A DNA stretch of 64,000 nt from Dillenia suffruticosa (GCA_033439265.1 JAVTVX010000002.1:12506174-12570173), one strand, 5' to 3'; counted from the stretch's first letter, positions 24,537 through 37,020 are shown. Numbers and translations are program-made. Notes: generated from the sequence alone by a model not told the origin.

Positions 24537-25608
24537 ATGTCCGAACCTCAGATATCTCTACAGCTCCCTATATTCGACATGTCACAACCTATTCCACCAT
24601 GTTGTCTCGCTTCACTCTCTCTAGCTTGCCAAGAATGGGGTTTCTTCCACATCACCAATCATGGCATCTCAAAGGATCTTTTCCACAAAATGCGTTCACT
24701 ATCACAGCTTTTATTTAGCCTTCCCACGGATTCCAAACTCAAGCTTGGCCCATCGTCATCCTTAAAAAGCTACACGCCACATTTCATAGCCTCACCCTTT
24801 TTTGAAAGCCTACGAGTATCTGGGCCAGATTTTTTCGCTTCCGCTAAAAGTTCTGCTGATGAACTTCTTGGAGAAAAGAGTGTTGAATTCAGGTAGTAAT
24901 AACTATTATGTGCAATATAGTACCAGTCTTATTTATTTATTTTCAGTGGTTGAAATTTTGAGTCTTTGTATTTCTGTTCCTTATTTTACTTTTGTCAATA
25001 GTGAGGCATTGCAAGATTATGGGAACAAGATGGTGAATTTGTCCAAGAGAATTACTGAGGTAGTATTGATGAGTTTGGGAGATGGTTATGAGAAGTTCTA
25101 TGAGTCTGAATTTAACAAATGCCGTGGGTACTTGAGGATTGTTAACTATTCACCTCCAGAAAATGTTAAAGATGAGGTGGTTGAAGGACTTGGAATGCAT
25201 ACTGACATGAGTTGTATAACAATAGTCTATCAAGATGATACTGGGGGACTTCAAATGAGATCAAAGGATGGGAAATGGATTGACATATGTCCTTGTGAGA
25301 ATTCTCTAGTAGTTAATATTGGAGACTTGTTGCAGGCTTGGAGTAATGGTCGCCTGAGATCATCCGAACACCGTGTTGTCCTGAGGCAGTCGGTGAACCG
25401 TTTCTCTTTGGCTTTCTTTTGGTGCTTTGAGGACGAGAAGGTGATTCTTGCGCCAGAGAAAGTTGTAGGTCTCAAAAGCCCTAGAAACTACAAACCATTT
25501 GTTTGCCTCGACTATCTGAAGTTCAGAGAGAGTAATGAGAAAGGCAAGTTTGATAAAGTTGGTTATACTGTCAAAGATTTTGCAGGTTTGAGACTTGAAG
25601 CAGGTTGA
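24537..25608 (+). CDS. 2-oxoglutarate/Fe(II)-dependent dioxygenase, gibberellin-20-oxidase-like
   Basis: Two exons, 24537-24892 and 25002-25608, encoding 320 aa, a normal length for a plant soluble 2-ODD. The N-terminal DIOX_N part has EWGFFHITNHGI. The C-terminal 2OG-Fe(II) domain has the iron ligands His185 and Asp187 in GMHTDMSC and His242 in SSEHRVVL, followed by the 2-oxoglutarate-binding pair Arg252 and Ser254 in NRFSLAFF. All catalytic residues are present. The sequence resembles plant proteins labelled gibberellin 20-oxidase-like, but that label is only by similarity: the substrate cannot be read from the sequence, and flavonoid, hormone or other specialised substrates are possible. 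It is a cytosolic type with no signal peptide. The intron is 109 nt with a T-rich 3' end. Confidence 0.88.
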
Positions 25609-26849
25609 CCACTTATTGATATGCTTGTTTTCTTCTCCATTGATATGTATGTATTCCAGTACTTTCTTTTATGCTCAATGTGGTCATCGAAACTTCTCAA
25701 TTGTGGGCGACCACAGGGCCTAACTGTTAAAGTATGCCTTGTGCTTGTGGAATGTGATTTTGTTGATTGAAACTTTTTTTGGTTTCTTTTGTCTTTCAAC
25801 TGGAAATGCCAAAATAAAAAAAAAAAAAACAAAAGGGCCTTCTTAAGTGAGAGGAGCGTTTGTTGGCTAAGGACGTGAAACCATTCCTAATAGATTGACA
25901 CCAAAAAAGCATATCCAAATTGTAAGAAAGCCCAAAGGCCATTTGGGTCTTGTTTGGTTGTACGAAGATATGCCATCTATTGCTGTGAACGACTTCCGAG
26001 TCTGGTGAAAGCATATGCTTAAGCATCATAGAAAAGTAAATTTCTCTCGTATATGTGGTGGGGAGGGGAAGCCCCCCTCTCATCACCTCCAACCCCTTTT
26101 GTGACACTTGGATAGACGTGCTATATAGGTGCCAATGAATGATACCGCAGGCACGTTGTGTATTGCACCTTGGGTGAAACTCGAAGTGCCTGATATGGCA
26201 CTCACTCCAGGGTTCAACCAGAGCAAAGGAGAGCCCCCCTGGTTGGGTGTTAGTTTAATCTTCATCCAATGAAATGCCATGTTGGCAAGCATAAAAGTGA
26301 TGTCACATACACATACACCACATGTATGATTAAATTTAAAGTTACAAACAATAAAATAATGTAAGATCAAATGAGTGAAAAGTAAAATAAATTATGTTTT
26401 TGTTGAATTTAAATATTTTAACCAATTCTTATCTTTGAAAAAGATTTGAATTGTTATGTAGAATTTGATTTTTGATTTATTTAGTTTATCGAGAAAGGGT
26501 GAATGGTCCCTTTCATCTTTTGTTGCCAAGAAAGGAAAGTTTTTTTCTTTTGTTTTTTTTTTTTTTTTTTTTTGTTTTCTTTGCTAGGCACCCATAAAGG
26601 AAGTTGCCATCATTGTCAAAGACCACTTATATTGGGCCCCACATCCATGGATCCACATTGAACGTTGATGCAACCTGTAGTCAAAATCATGGGCCTTTGT
26701 TCTCTGGCAAAGCCCAATTGCACATTTGATTTTTTTTTTTCTTTTTTCTTTTTATTAATCGAAAATGGAAAGGAGACCGAGCCACTGACCAGTAAATGGA
26801 TTAAAATAATATTGTGCTTTTTTCACGAATCATCCCAGCGGGGGCTAAA
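25609..26849. other. Spacer with a GC-richer unknown repeat near 25.99-26.33 kb
   Basis: After the dioxygenase 3' end comes spacer. About 26050-26250 is distinctly less AT-rich and has a C/G-run palindromic flavour (AGGGGAAGCCCCCCTC near one end, GAGAGCCCCCCTGG near the other) around GGTTCAACC. It could be a solo terminal repeat or a SINE; I cannot assign it. A long T run lies at 26550-26572. Confidence 0.35.
26796..26835. repeat. Imperfect direct repeat, left copy, flanking the TIR element
   Basis: ATGGATTAAAATAATATTGT and the following TTTTTCACGAATCATC are repeated with few changes at 27890-27930, on the other side of the TIR element. Confidence 0.65.
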
Positions 26850-27886
26850 AATGAGGAATTTATTTGTTTCGTCCTTCAACTTTGTGCTTAATTCATAACT
26901 AAATTCTTGAAATTCAAAATACAACTACTCGAATTTTGAAGAATGCAATGAATTAACCCCTCTATTAACGGTGACAGCCGTTAAATGCTGAGGTGGTTTG
27001 GATGACGTGGAACTTGCAATCATAGCGGTCATAACAAGTGTACAAAAAAAATCAACGCATCATGTCCCCCAAATGATGTCTTGGCATAGACCACAAAGTA
27101 AGATAGGTAATATTTTGACCCGAATTAGTGATTCGGCAGTAACACCTCAGCTTCAGGCTGACGTGGCACGGACCACCCCCTCCAACCCTCCCCTCTCTCT
27201 CTCTCTCCCCTTCCTTCAAGCGTCGGCACAGACATGGCCCACAATTATTCGGTTCCTGAAGATCAACCCACTTCCGCGCCTCTCGTCAGAAACCGACCCG
27301 GAAGATCAACCCATTTTTTTCATTCCCTCTGCAGTCTTCTGCACCATACTTAATCCATCGCCGCCTTTTGTTCGCCGTCAGCAATCTCTTCGTTTACTCC
27401 GCCTCCAGAGTCTTCGACGCCCCTTCTGCAGTCTTCGATTCTGCACTTCAACCGGTGGCTGGAGGTGGATGACGCGCGAACCCACGACGAACTCGATTGG
27501 CATTTTGCAGAAACAGGGGTTGATTCAGATAGGTTTTTGGGTTTCAACCGGTGGCCGGTGGTGGTTATGTGGGGTTTCATGGCGGAGAAAACACGACCCA
27601 TTCGAAGATTTGAAATTGATGAGTTTTTGGACTCGAAAACATGAATTGAAGCTTCAAACATGATCGAAATGAAGGGAAAACACGATTCCAACCATCAAAT
27701 GAGGTTTTCGGCAGTGGTTCGAAGTTTTCCGGTTGGATTTCGGCGATGACGGTGTTGGGTTCTAGAGAGGGACTAATTTATTGTATGTTTCAAAATTCAT
27801 ATGTTCAATTGTTGCATTTTAAAAGTCAGAGATTTAACTATAAATTAGGTGTAAAATTTAGGGACCGAAGAAGTAATTTCTTGGAC
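26850..27886. mobile_element. Non-autonomous DNA element with long terminal inverted repeats (MULE-like?)
   Basis: The left end (about 26850-26945) and the reverse complement of the right end (about 27790-27886) align over some 90 bp: GTTTCGTCC against CTTCGGTCC, then TTAATTCATAACTAAATT against TAATTTATAGTTAAATC, then an AATTTTGAA block. TIRs of this length suggest a Mutator-like element, but no transposase is present. The interior includes a CT run and a 221-codon + strand ORF (26998-27663) of low-complexity, Ser/Arg/Trp-rich composition that resembles no known protein; I do not annotate it as a gene. Confidence 0.6.
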
Positions 27887-27889
27887 TTT

Positions 27890-27930
27890 ATTGGATTAAA
27901 ATAATATGGTGCCTTTTCATGAATCATCTT
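27890..27930. repeat. Imperfect direct repeat, right copy, flanking the TIR element
   Basis: Partner of 26796-26835: TTGGATTAAAATAATATGGT, then CTTTTCATGAATCATC. Same orientation as the left copy. Confidence 0.65.
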
Positions 27931-28292
27931 GAGAAGTTTTTAGAGGGGTGGGGGTTTAAAAGTGTGGGAAAGAGAGAGAAAGAGAGAGAATCGACTCAAA
28001 TCTGAGCATATCTGCATTGCTGTTGGGCTGATTCGGATTTGTCTTGTTTTAATCATTTGATCTTTATCAGTTGCACTGCCCTTTTTAATTACCTCAACTT
28101 TTGTTGCTTAAATCATTGCTAAAATTGCACTGTGAAGTAAATCTAAGAGAGATATGGATGCTTCTTTTTGGGATTTCTTTATCAAGTGTTGAACATTGAC
28201 GATTGAAACCAAATCTTGCCACGCACCTTCCCATTTTCACAAGATTATGAAGATACCTCATGTCCGCCCTGAACTTTCTGTGCTTATTTGGA

Positions 28293-28338
<46 letters not shown>

Positions 28339-29135
28339 GTAACCATGCTTCAACATTTACATATTTTTAAGATTTTGCTATTTTTATGAGGAAGTACCCT
28401 AAAATGGACTCAACAGCATGACATGCATACGTACTTATAGAAAATAGGTTCCAAAGATCTATGTTGGACATATCAAACCAAGATTGTTTCGAGGTAAATG
28501 ACAAAAGTACAGAAACAGATTTTTTTCATTCATTCATTTTTCCTTCTTTCTCCTTATCTGAAGAAAGCATTTAAATTTTACTGTGGCATTGGAATTTTGT
28601 ACCGCCTTTTGTCAGCATTTACAGAGATTCTTTCGCTTGTTTCTTTATGGTCACCTCCTTTTTTGACTAATCTCCTATCAGTTCTTGCTTTCCTTTCGGT
28701 GAATGTACCTTACAGCTGAGCTACCCACTTTCCCCCCCCCCCCCCAAAAAAAAAATCCCAAGAATGCAAATTTTAAGATTCTGAATTTGCTAGAATTAGC
28801 ATTCTATAGAATCTTGATTCAAACTAGTCCCTCCATAAGTTTTCTTCAAAAACAACATAAAATAGTCCAATTCTCTCATCTTCACTGCACCTATTGTAGT
28901 CTTATAAACAACATATGATCAAGTTGATACACCGTGTACAGAGGAATATAGATTTATTTATACCTTTATTTCATTGGTCCACTTGAACGTCTCAATCCGC
29001 GAGAAATGAAGAGCCGCTTTTTTATGGTTACCGAATTAGATCTACAGTTAACCCTTTCCCAGATACATAATTTTACAGGTGCCGTGGCTTAAGCAGCAAA
29101 TTCTTCTAAAATCTGATAGCATGAAAAATGGATCA
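27931..29135. other. Spacer 3' of the bHLH gene, with a CT microsatellite
   Basis: No gene seen. It contains GA-rich leader-like sequence (27968-27990), a (CT)n microsatellite at about 28291-28334, and a C14 run followed directly by A10 at 28732-28755. Confidence 0.5.
28291..28334. repeat. (CT)n microsatellite
   Basis: About 21 uninterrupted CT units in spacer sequence. Confidence 0.9.
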
Positions 29136-32100
29136 TCAGTACTTGGATACCACTCTCTGAAGTGCTTGTCTGATGTTGCTCGTGGATGCCTGTACTGGTC
29201 GTTTGATCTGCATTTATGTGGAGAATACTTTTTAAGACATGAAAAACTACTACTGCAAAAGACCAAATTCCCCAAATTGTTTGATCTATATGACTAGAAT
29301 ACTGCTACATCTGGCATAATTTTCATTTGCTGATAGCATGCAAGATCGGATTTAGTATTTTGCGACTTTTTTTTGTATATATAAGATTATGTCTATGACT
29401 AAGAATCGTTTTCAGTTATGGCATAGAATTTATTACTTGCTCTCTTTGTGTGTGTATGCGTGTTTGTACCACCTTTTGGGGTTTTCTAATTTGCACTGAG
29501 AATAAGGAAAGAAAATAGTACCTTAGACTTAATGGTCACAGAAAGAATCCCATCAAGAATGGAAGATTGAACCAAGTGACTTTCCAAATGGAGATTGCTT
29601 ATAGAATCCATAATCTCAAGCAATAAGCTTTCCCTCCAAGGATGTCTGATCCCTATGACAAGCTCCTCCTCAATCATTGTGACCCTAATATCTTCATTTG
29701 TATAGTCTCTTCGCAATACCTTGTTAATCTCGCCTTCTGTTTCACCAATATCACTGGCCATCCTCTTGTTTGTCAGAGGCTTCCTAGGGCGAGTAGTTAT
29801 ATTCCCATAATTATCGGATGTCCTCTCTACTGTATCTTGTGGTTTCCTCTTTGCTGATGCATATATATCTATTGACTCTCTGCAAGACTCCAACTCTTCT
29901 ACTCTTCTCTCAAGTTCTTTCAGGTATGTTATTGTGTCATCTAGTATAGATACTTTGTCAACCTGCCAAGTCACAGAAAAGCAAGTGAAATCATAAAGGG
30001 AAGAAAATGTTTAGATTCACTGGCTCTGAGTATCGGGCAGTGATTACCTTTCCCACGGAAGGAACCAACAATTTGAGTTCCAAAAATCTTTCATTGAGTT
30101 TTTCTCTTTTCCTCTCTGCCATTATGTAGTCACAACCAATATCCTCTGCTTTCGGTTTCCAAAGTCCATCCTTCTGATCATCTTCTTGGCATGTGTTAAC
30201 CAAACGATCACCATGCATTTGAGCAACTTGAAACAAAATCTTCTTCAATACAAATTGCGAATTGGCATGTATTGGCTTCTTAGGACATATTCCTTTTTTC
30301 CACCTCACAAAACTAGAGTCCTGAGTTCCAGCTCGTTGTCGTGGACACAAAATCAACTGGTTGGAGCCCTTCAAGAGCAAAGAGAGTACACTTTGGTAGT
30401 GCAAATCATCTCCTCCAAGATCCAACGACGTCAATTTTGAATGATTCCATTCTGGAGGTTCTAGTAGATCATTTACCTTCTCCCCTCTTGGCGAAGGAAT
30501 TCTTCTCAGATTTGCAAATGTTTGAGAGATACAGTCGCTTGAATTCAAGGAATTGTGAACACAAACACTGAACTCATCATCCATGTGTTGCCAGCTTTGT
30601 ACTTGAGAAGTTCCTCCATTTATGCCTTCTACCATATATGACTCTTCTAGGCGTTGGCTAGGTCTAAACTCTTCTGAATCACCATCTGAAAATCTCGTTT
30701 TCACTACTTCACATTCAAAAATTGGATTAAGATTTGAGGCAAAAATTTCATGATCGGGGTCAGCATTTCCAATGCTAGAGTTGGATCTCTGAGGAACAAT
30801 TGAGTAAGGAGTGTCCAAAAAGAATGTTTCTATCTGTTGCATGATGTGAGGATCCTCCGAGAGCTTTGCAGAAATAGGATTACAGAAGAACAAGATTAGA
30901 ATAGGACTACTACTGTCTTTCATGAAAGAAAGTACATGTTAACCAAATTCTAGCTAACTGAATTCAAAAAAATCCATTACCAATTCAGTCACGCCCAGCT
31001 CAATTACTCCTTGCAAGGAAGGAAAGCATGCCACTGTCTGCAGGTAAGAAAACGTCATCTTAAACATAATGTTGCAAACAGAATTAGAACTTCTAATGCT
31101 CATCCCTGTTTCACCTTTTTTCACACCAATTGTTAAAGTCATCTACAAAGAGAAGAAAGTACAGTTTAAAATAGCAGTCCCCTTCCGAGTTGGGCATAAC
31201 CTTAACCATAACCATAACAGTTTGGTAGCAAAACAACTATAAAAAGGCATTGATTCCGCATGGGGTTGGGCAAGGTTCATTATTGTCACCACATCCAAAA
31301 TGGACCAAAAGTGCATGATGTTTCAGCATAGGTGCATTTAGTTCCAAGTAGGAAACGTGTAACCATAACCAGCATATGCAAGTACATTGGGATCTTCCTG
31401 TCGGTTTTGATCAGAAATAATTAAAGGTACCTGAATAGACGCACTCTGCAGGCCACGGTTGAAGCAATTCCAGTAAGCGAATATAATCCACACAAAGAAA
31501 ATATGTGTCAGCAAATGTGTAGCCAAACATATCTGAACTATGAAATATTTTGTGAGACTAAAATCTTATGTTACCCATGAAAAACTTGGATACCTTTGCT
31601 AGCAGAGAGCGACTAAAGATTTTACTGTCTGCATATTGAGCATTGCATAACCAGATGGGCTTACCAGTGGCCAATGCTCTTCCAGGTAACCTGCAAAAAA
31701 AAAATCAAGCGAGTAAATATACAAACTTCCTTACAAATTTCAATTTTGCAGATTACTAACAAATGTGGAAAGATCCACAAGACATGAATATGATAAGAAT
31801 TAGCTATAATCAAACCTAGAAAATACATACAATTTGATACTAAGCTTTGCCCATAAAATTTACAAGTGAGCTCTTCAATAATAATGAGAAGCGATGGTCC
31901 CAACTTGGAAGTTGAGAAAATTTATGATCACATGCCGCCATTAGATGGTAGTGAACAAAAATATTCAAAATGAAAAGCAGTCACATTCTGGGGTAGTAAC
32001 TTTTTTCCATCATCGGATCACCTCCGAAAGCAACGCCACAGCACAATGCAAATAAATTCAATAGAATCGCAATGCATGTTTTATTATCAGACAAAGAGTG

Positions 32101-33068
32101 GCTCATAAATGACACAGTTTTTCCTCATTTTTTATGCTTAAAAATGGCAAAAATGGCAGTAACTTCCTATGATGAACTAACACAAATGGCACAAAATGTA
32201 GGTGAACAACAAGAAGATCAAGTTCTAATTTGAAAGATGAGAAATGGGTAAGAGTTGAATATACCCTTGGCCAATGTTGAACACAAAAGACATGCAGACC
32301 AAGTAATACCATTCGGCGTCTGTGATGTCTTCAGGAGACAGTGCAGCTGAAGGCCTTCTAGCTTGTGGATTGGCTTCACCAGCTGCCAGAGACTCATACA
32401 GTTCTCTCAAGTGCTCGCTCCTCTGCAACCCCATTTGGTCAGCATCAAGTTCTACGGATTGAACTGTTTTCCTTGTCTTAATATCACCATTGTAGTACCC
32501 ATTACCCCATTCCAGTACCCTAAATTCATAGTCAGTGACACATATGAACAAGAATCCAACCAAGAAAGAGAGCAACCACTTGATACTTCAATTATGCATT
32601 GCACAGAATGTTTGAGAAAACATGTCCAATTTAGGCAACACTCAAGATAAAAAAAAAAATAAACTAAAAAAATGAAAAACAAAAAGGTAAGCAACAAATT
32701 GATCCAAGTCTACAATGTAGAAATATCAGCACTAGGTGAAATATACGGAAGAGAAGAAAAATTCCTGAAACTATCAGCTACCCAAGAAGCAAAAATAGGG
32801 AAAAATGAAACTAAAAATAAATAGAATCCATCCAACAACAAAGCCTCTACCCCAGCCACCCCACCCCCCCCAAAAAAAAATCTGCTTCAAATCGTCTCAT
32901 TCTCATCTTATCTGAAACTCCCTAGGCAGAACTGTTTACTGTAAATTGCAGAGAGAAGAGTCAATTTAAGAGGGAAAAAAAGAACTGGAAAAAAGAATAT
33001 GAAGGAAATCTAACTTTGGGAGAAACAGAAACTGGTTTTCTTCTCGTCTGTGGGCGTGCAACCAAATT

Positions 33069-33119
<51 letters not shown>

Positions 33120-33246
33120 TAGTTATTCAATACCCAGTTTGTGCAGTTGAAATAGACCAAAAGATGGCATAGCTCCATTGAATGCTTCTAACAGCCGCTG
33201 CAAGCTTTTTCCTCAAGTTTTCTGCCACTCTCTCTTCACTTGCCAT
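29136..33246 (-). CDS. GL3/EGL3-type bHLH transcription factor (subgroup IIIf) with an altered basic region
   Basis: Eight exons on the minus strand, read 33246-33134, 32519-32265, 31690-31594, 31445-31431 (15-nt micro-exon, SASIQ), 31037-30981, 30863-30048, 29962-29522 and 29207-29136: 621 aa, close to Arabidopsis GL3 (about 637). The N-terminal MYB-interacting region is intact: WSYAIFWSIS, VLEWGNGYYNGDIKTRK, DITDAEWYYLVCMSFVFN, ALATGKPIWLCNAQ. The HLH (RFLELKLLVPSVGK, then DKVSILDDTITYLKELE) and a C-terminal ACT-like region ending NIRQALQRVVSKY follow. Family members join R2R3-MYB and WD40 proteins (MBW complex) to control trichome, root-hair or anthocyanin genes; that is inferred. The basic region reads YIMAERKREKLNERF: the canonical His is Tyr425 and one Arg of the ERKRREK core is absent by an in-frame three-base loss, so E-box contact should be weakened. 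A GA microsatellite lies in intron 1. Confidence 0.9.
33069..33117. repeat. (GA)n microsatellite in bHLH intron 1
   Basis: About 24 GA units on the + strand (CT on the coding strand), only ~17 bp from the exon 1 donor. Length changes could affect splicing, but that is conjecture. Confidence 0.9.
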
Positions 33247-36200
33247 TTTTTGTGTTCTCAAACCTCAAAGGTCAAACCAAAATGTATATGCAAAAACGAT
33301 AGGAGTTTCTCTGCTCAAGAACCTATTCTCTAACATTAAACGAAATGAATCTTGCATTAAAACCCAGAAAGCCAAAATTTAACCTTTTTTTGAGGTCCTT
33401 GTTGGAGATCTCTTAAAAGTCATCGAAAAAGCATTTAATCCAACTAAACACTGATGATCCATAACTCAAAGGAAAACACCCAAATGTAATTCTCCACAAA
33501 CTTTTGTTGGGTTTTCAACCAATTAAAAAAAGTATAGCCCAAAAAAAAAAATCTAACTTTTTTATTTCCAAAGAAGAACACTATTATTGTGCTTTCAAGC
33601 TACAAGAAAAAGTGCAAATGGAGGAGGACAGAAACTGGAGATGAACAAAGCTGATAATGGTTTTGAAGTACAAAAGACCTTGAACATTAGAGATTAACAA
33701 AATTAAACATTTTCTGTGTTGGATAGAATCAGAACACTCACTTCAATAAAAACAAATGACTATACTATATTTTTTGTATACTTTGAAATTAATCCCATAA
33801 ATAGGGTATCTAGTATTTCAACAAAAATCCCATAAATCCGTTTTGTTTTTGATAAATCAAGAAAGAGAGAGAAAATAATAATTATATACGGAAATAAAAT
33901 AGTCTTTATTGCAGCAGAGATGTGGTGGGGAACCCCAGCAATAACGTTTCTGCTGCCCTCTTGTTTGAAACTCTTAAAAGCAAATGCTACCAAAGCTGCA
34001 CCTATGAAAAAATAAAAATAATTACAAGATCTGATTTTTCTATTTTTTTAAGGGGCCTACAAAGAACCTCACAAAGACCCTTTTTAGGGGGAAGATGGGT
34101 GTGGATTTCTTTTCACTGCAGTGACCAAAAACCAGCTCAAAATTGGTTGGTTTTGGTTTGCAGAAAGGAAGAAAAAAAAAAGTCCTTTAATGGCAATCAA
34201 ATTGGTGCTGTGTGAGGAGTAAAGTTTTCTCTTTTTTTCGTCCAGGAAAGAAAGTAGTAATGACTACTGAAAATTACAATGTCGTAAGTTTAGTCCATTT
34301 CTAAGTACCTTGAGAGAGATAGAGAGAACGCAAAGATTAAGGATGGTTTTAGAGAGAGAAAGAGAGAGGGAGAGAAGTGTGGTGGAGTGTGACTATGAGA
34401 GATCACATGAGCAATTATGCATAGGCATTGTTGTCCTACGTGTGTTGAAGGCGGAGATTTAGTAGACATCATTATAAAGAAAAAAACAAATTTATTAATT
34501 ACTATTTATGACACTCCTTGGTAAATATTTCAATGCTTAGCCTGCTTTCATTTTGTCAAATGATGATCATTTTCCGCGACTAAAGTTGGTGTGAAAGTTT
34601 TGACTATGAAAATTGAAAAAACAATAATTGTTGTGAATACGTAGAACATGTAGAAGATTGTGGTGTTGACAAAAATGAAAATGTCCAGAGTTTCGCTTGC
34701 CGGCATACGGTTCTTGGGTTTGATTCCTTCTAAAATTGCACATACATCTTCAACAATCCATAGATCACATTTTATTTTATTTTTTTGTTATAAATCGTAA
34801 TATCTGATGATTATTTTATATCTGATTAAATTTGATTCGAATCAAATATTAATTACATTTTACTAATATTATAATAACGTGTTAACCCTAAAGATAGTAT
34901 TTTTAGAAGAAATTATATATTTTACATTAAATAAAAATTTTGAATAATAACATTTCAAAAGAATAATATTATTAATGGCTTTATTTTTTTTTTGTTTTTT
35001 ATTAGATAAAATTTAAATCAAATTACATAAAATGAATCAAATCTTATATGGCCCGAGTTTGATGTTCCGAAAACACTTCAACTAAAGTAATTGACTCTTA
35101 TACAGATTAATAATCAGTTGAGTTCATAAAAATCTTTAAATTAAATATTATCGAATATCAGAATTGGAAAGTTTATGGATAAGAGAAGAGCCATCTCATT
35201 CATGGCAAAAAAAAAAAAGAGCTATTTGGTCCCACGTCTCTAATAGGTCCAACCATAACTTTGGTTTTTTCAAATAAATGCTCCTCTTTGTATTTATTTT
35301 ATGAAGATATTTAAAAAGAATAAATTTTTAAGTAATTGGGTTCTTGCTTAATTCAAATATTAGTCTTATTTTCAGGTAATGGTTTTGTGTTAAAGAAGTT
35401 AAATATATATAATTCCCAAGATGGAGAGATCAATTTCATATATAAGGACGTTTTAATTTTTTTTTTCTTTTTTTTCTTTTGGCCATTACAATGTGGTGTA
35501 TACATATATAAACTTAAAAATAAATTTTATTTTAATGATTAATTATTAAAAAAATAAATTTAGTTCTTTGGCACATCATGTATCTTAGTATTCAAGTTCA
35601 ATGCACGGTTTTTTTTTTTTTTTTTTAACTTGATCTCTTGCATTTAAAAATCCTACTAATTCAGTTTGAGTAACTGTGAGACTTAATTTAAGATTAGCTC
35701 TCCCAACATCTGCTTTTCCATTCATAAAATTTGAATTAAAAAATTTATTAATTTGCTAGTAAATGTAAAATACATTCGTAAATCCAACACAAGGTGGTTG
35801 AAACAAAACCATGATTCTCTTTTGAATTCGCATGCAAGATATTGAGCACCATAGCGATGTAGACTCACATGTTCTCATGGCGCCCTATTCACGTGAAACC
35901 AATTTCATGGAACAAACAAAAGAAAGAAGCCTCGGATACCAACAAGGCTACAATCCATGTTGGTTGCATTCATATGTGGAGGGGAAAGATTTGTGACAAA
36001 CCCATACATTTGCATTGGACAAGTTGCCTAAAGATTCTTCAATTGATCACATAAAACCCCTTCACTTATTCACCCTCTCCAAGAGAAAAATCAGCATGTT
36101 GGATTTTCTCAATCAAGATTTTCTCCCACCACACACCCAACAGAAGTTCAACCTCCAACTGTGTTATGGATAATATGTGTCCAACCCAAAAATTCATGGG

Positions 36201-37018
36201 GGAAACCACTAAGAAATAAAACTTAGAACCACGAGATATTGAGGATTTTGGCAGTGTCTCACTAGATAGCGATTTTAAGGTCAGTTTTATTGGGAAAAGA
36301 AAAAAAGGTTCCTTTGTAGGGCACTAAACAAGTCAAACAATTTTATATTTTAAAATGAAAAATATTTTATAATTTTATATAATAATTTAAATTAATAAAA
36401 GGAACTAGAATGGGAAAAAAACTGGGTTTGATAATAAATTATTTTTTAGACTATAAAATTTAAATAAAAATTTAAATTATTTTTTAATCTAAACCATGAA
36501 ATTTACAAATTTTTCGCATTGCAAATTGAGATGAAATTTTTGAATGGGTACTTAGAGTGCTATCTTTTCCTCACAAAAAAAAGAGTGCTATCTTAAAAAT
36601 TCTAAAAAGAAATTCATTATTTGAAAATCTCGAAAATGAAAAATAGAAATAGCAATATCTATAGAATTTTATAGGTCAGAAGCTGGCAAAGGGCAGAAGG
36701 AATATTCTGGCAAATTATGCAACTTGGTAAGAGCCAAGTTAAATTGATTGCATGAAGCCAAAAATGGAAGAGAAGCTCTTTTTCATGACAGAAGCAATAC
36801 AAAGGCAGAGGAATGTAGATTGAAATGAATATATGAACCCTCCAATTCACTGTCTGATTGACCTAAACGGGACAACACTTGTGCCGAGCTAGTCACCCCC
36901 CACCCCACATAATGCCCTGTCTAAACCTACAAACAAGACACTTTTTACCATCATTTCTTCTTTCGAGACTCGTTCTTGTTCATACCCCGCAAGAGAGATA
37001 CATCCGTGTATACTTGTT

Positions 37019-37020
<2 letters not shown>
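33247..37020. other. Upstream region of the bHLH gene and gene-poor spacer
   Basis: AT-rich. A GA-rich, leader-like stretch lies at about 34307-34380 on the + strand. T/A homopolymer runs occur at 35455-35480 and 35610-35627. Short ORFs (for example near 35869-36054 +) show no recognisable family. The bHLH promoter should lie in the first part, but no TATA box can be placed with confidence. Confidence 0.45.

Noticed and set aside
26210-26225. GGTTCAACC as part of a tRNA gene
   Set aside because: No acceptor stem, anticodon arm or A box can be drawn around it. I found no convincing tRNA anywhere in the window.
26998-27663. 221-codon open frame on + as a possible novel gene
   Set aside because: It lies wholly inside the TIR element, is low-complexity, and an overlapping frame is open on the other strand. 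It is repeat sequence, not a conserved protein.
29048-29297. Overlapping small frames on both strands near the bHLH 3' end
   Set aside because: Another frame of the same DNA encodes the final bHLH exon (29136-29207, ending ALQRVVSKY), with a correct acceptor and phase. The small frames are shadows.
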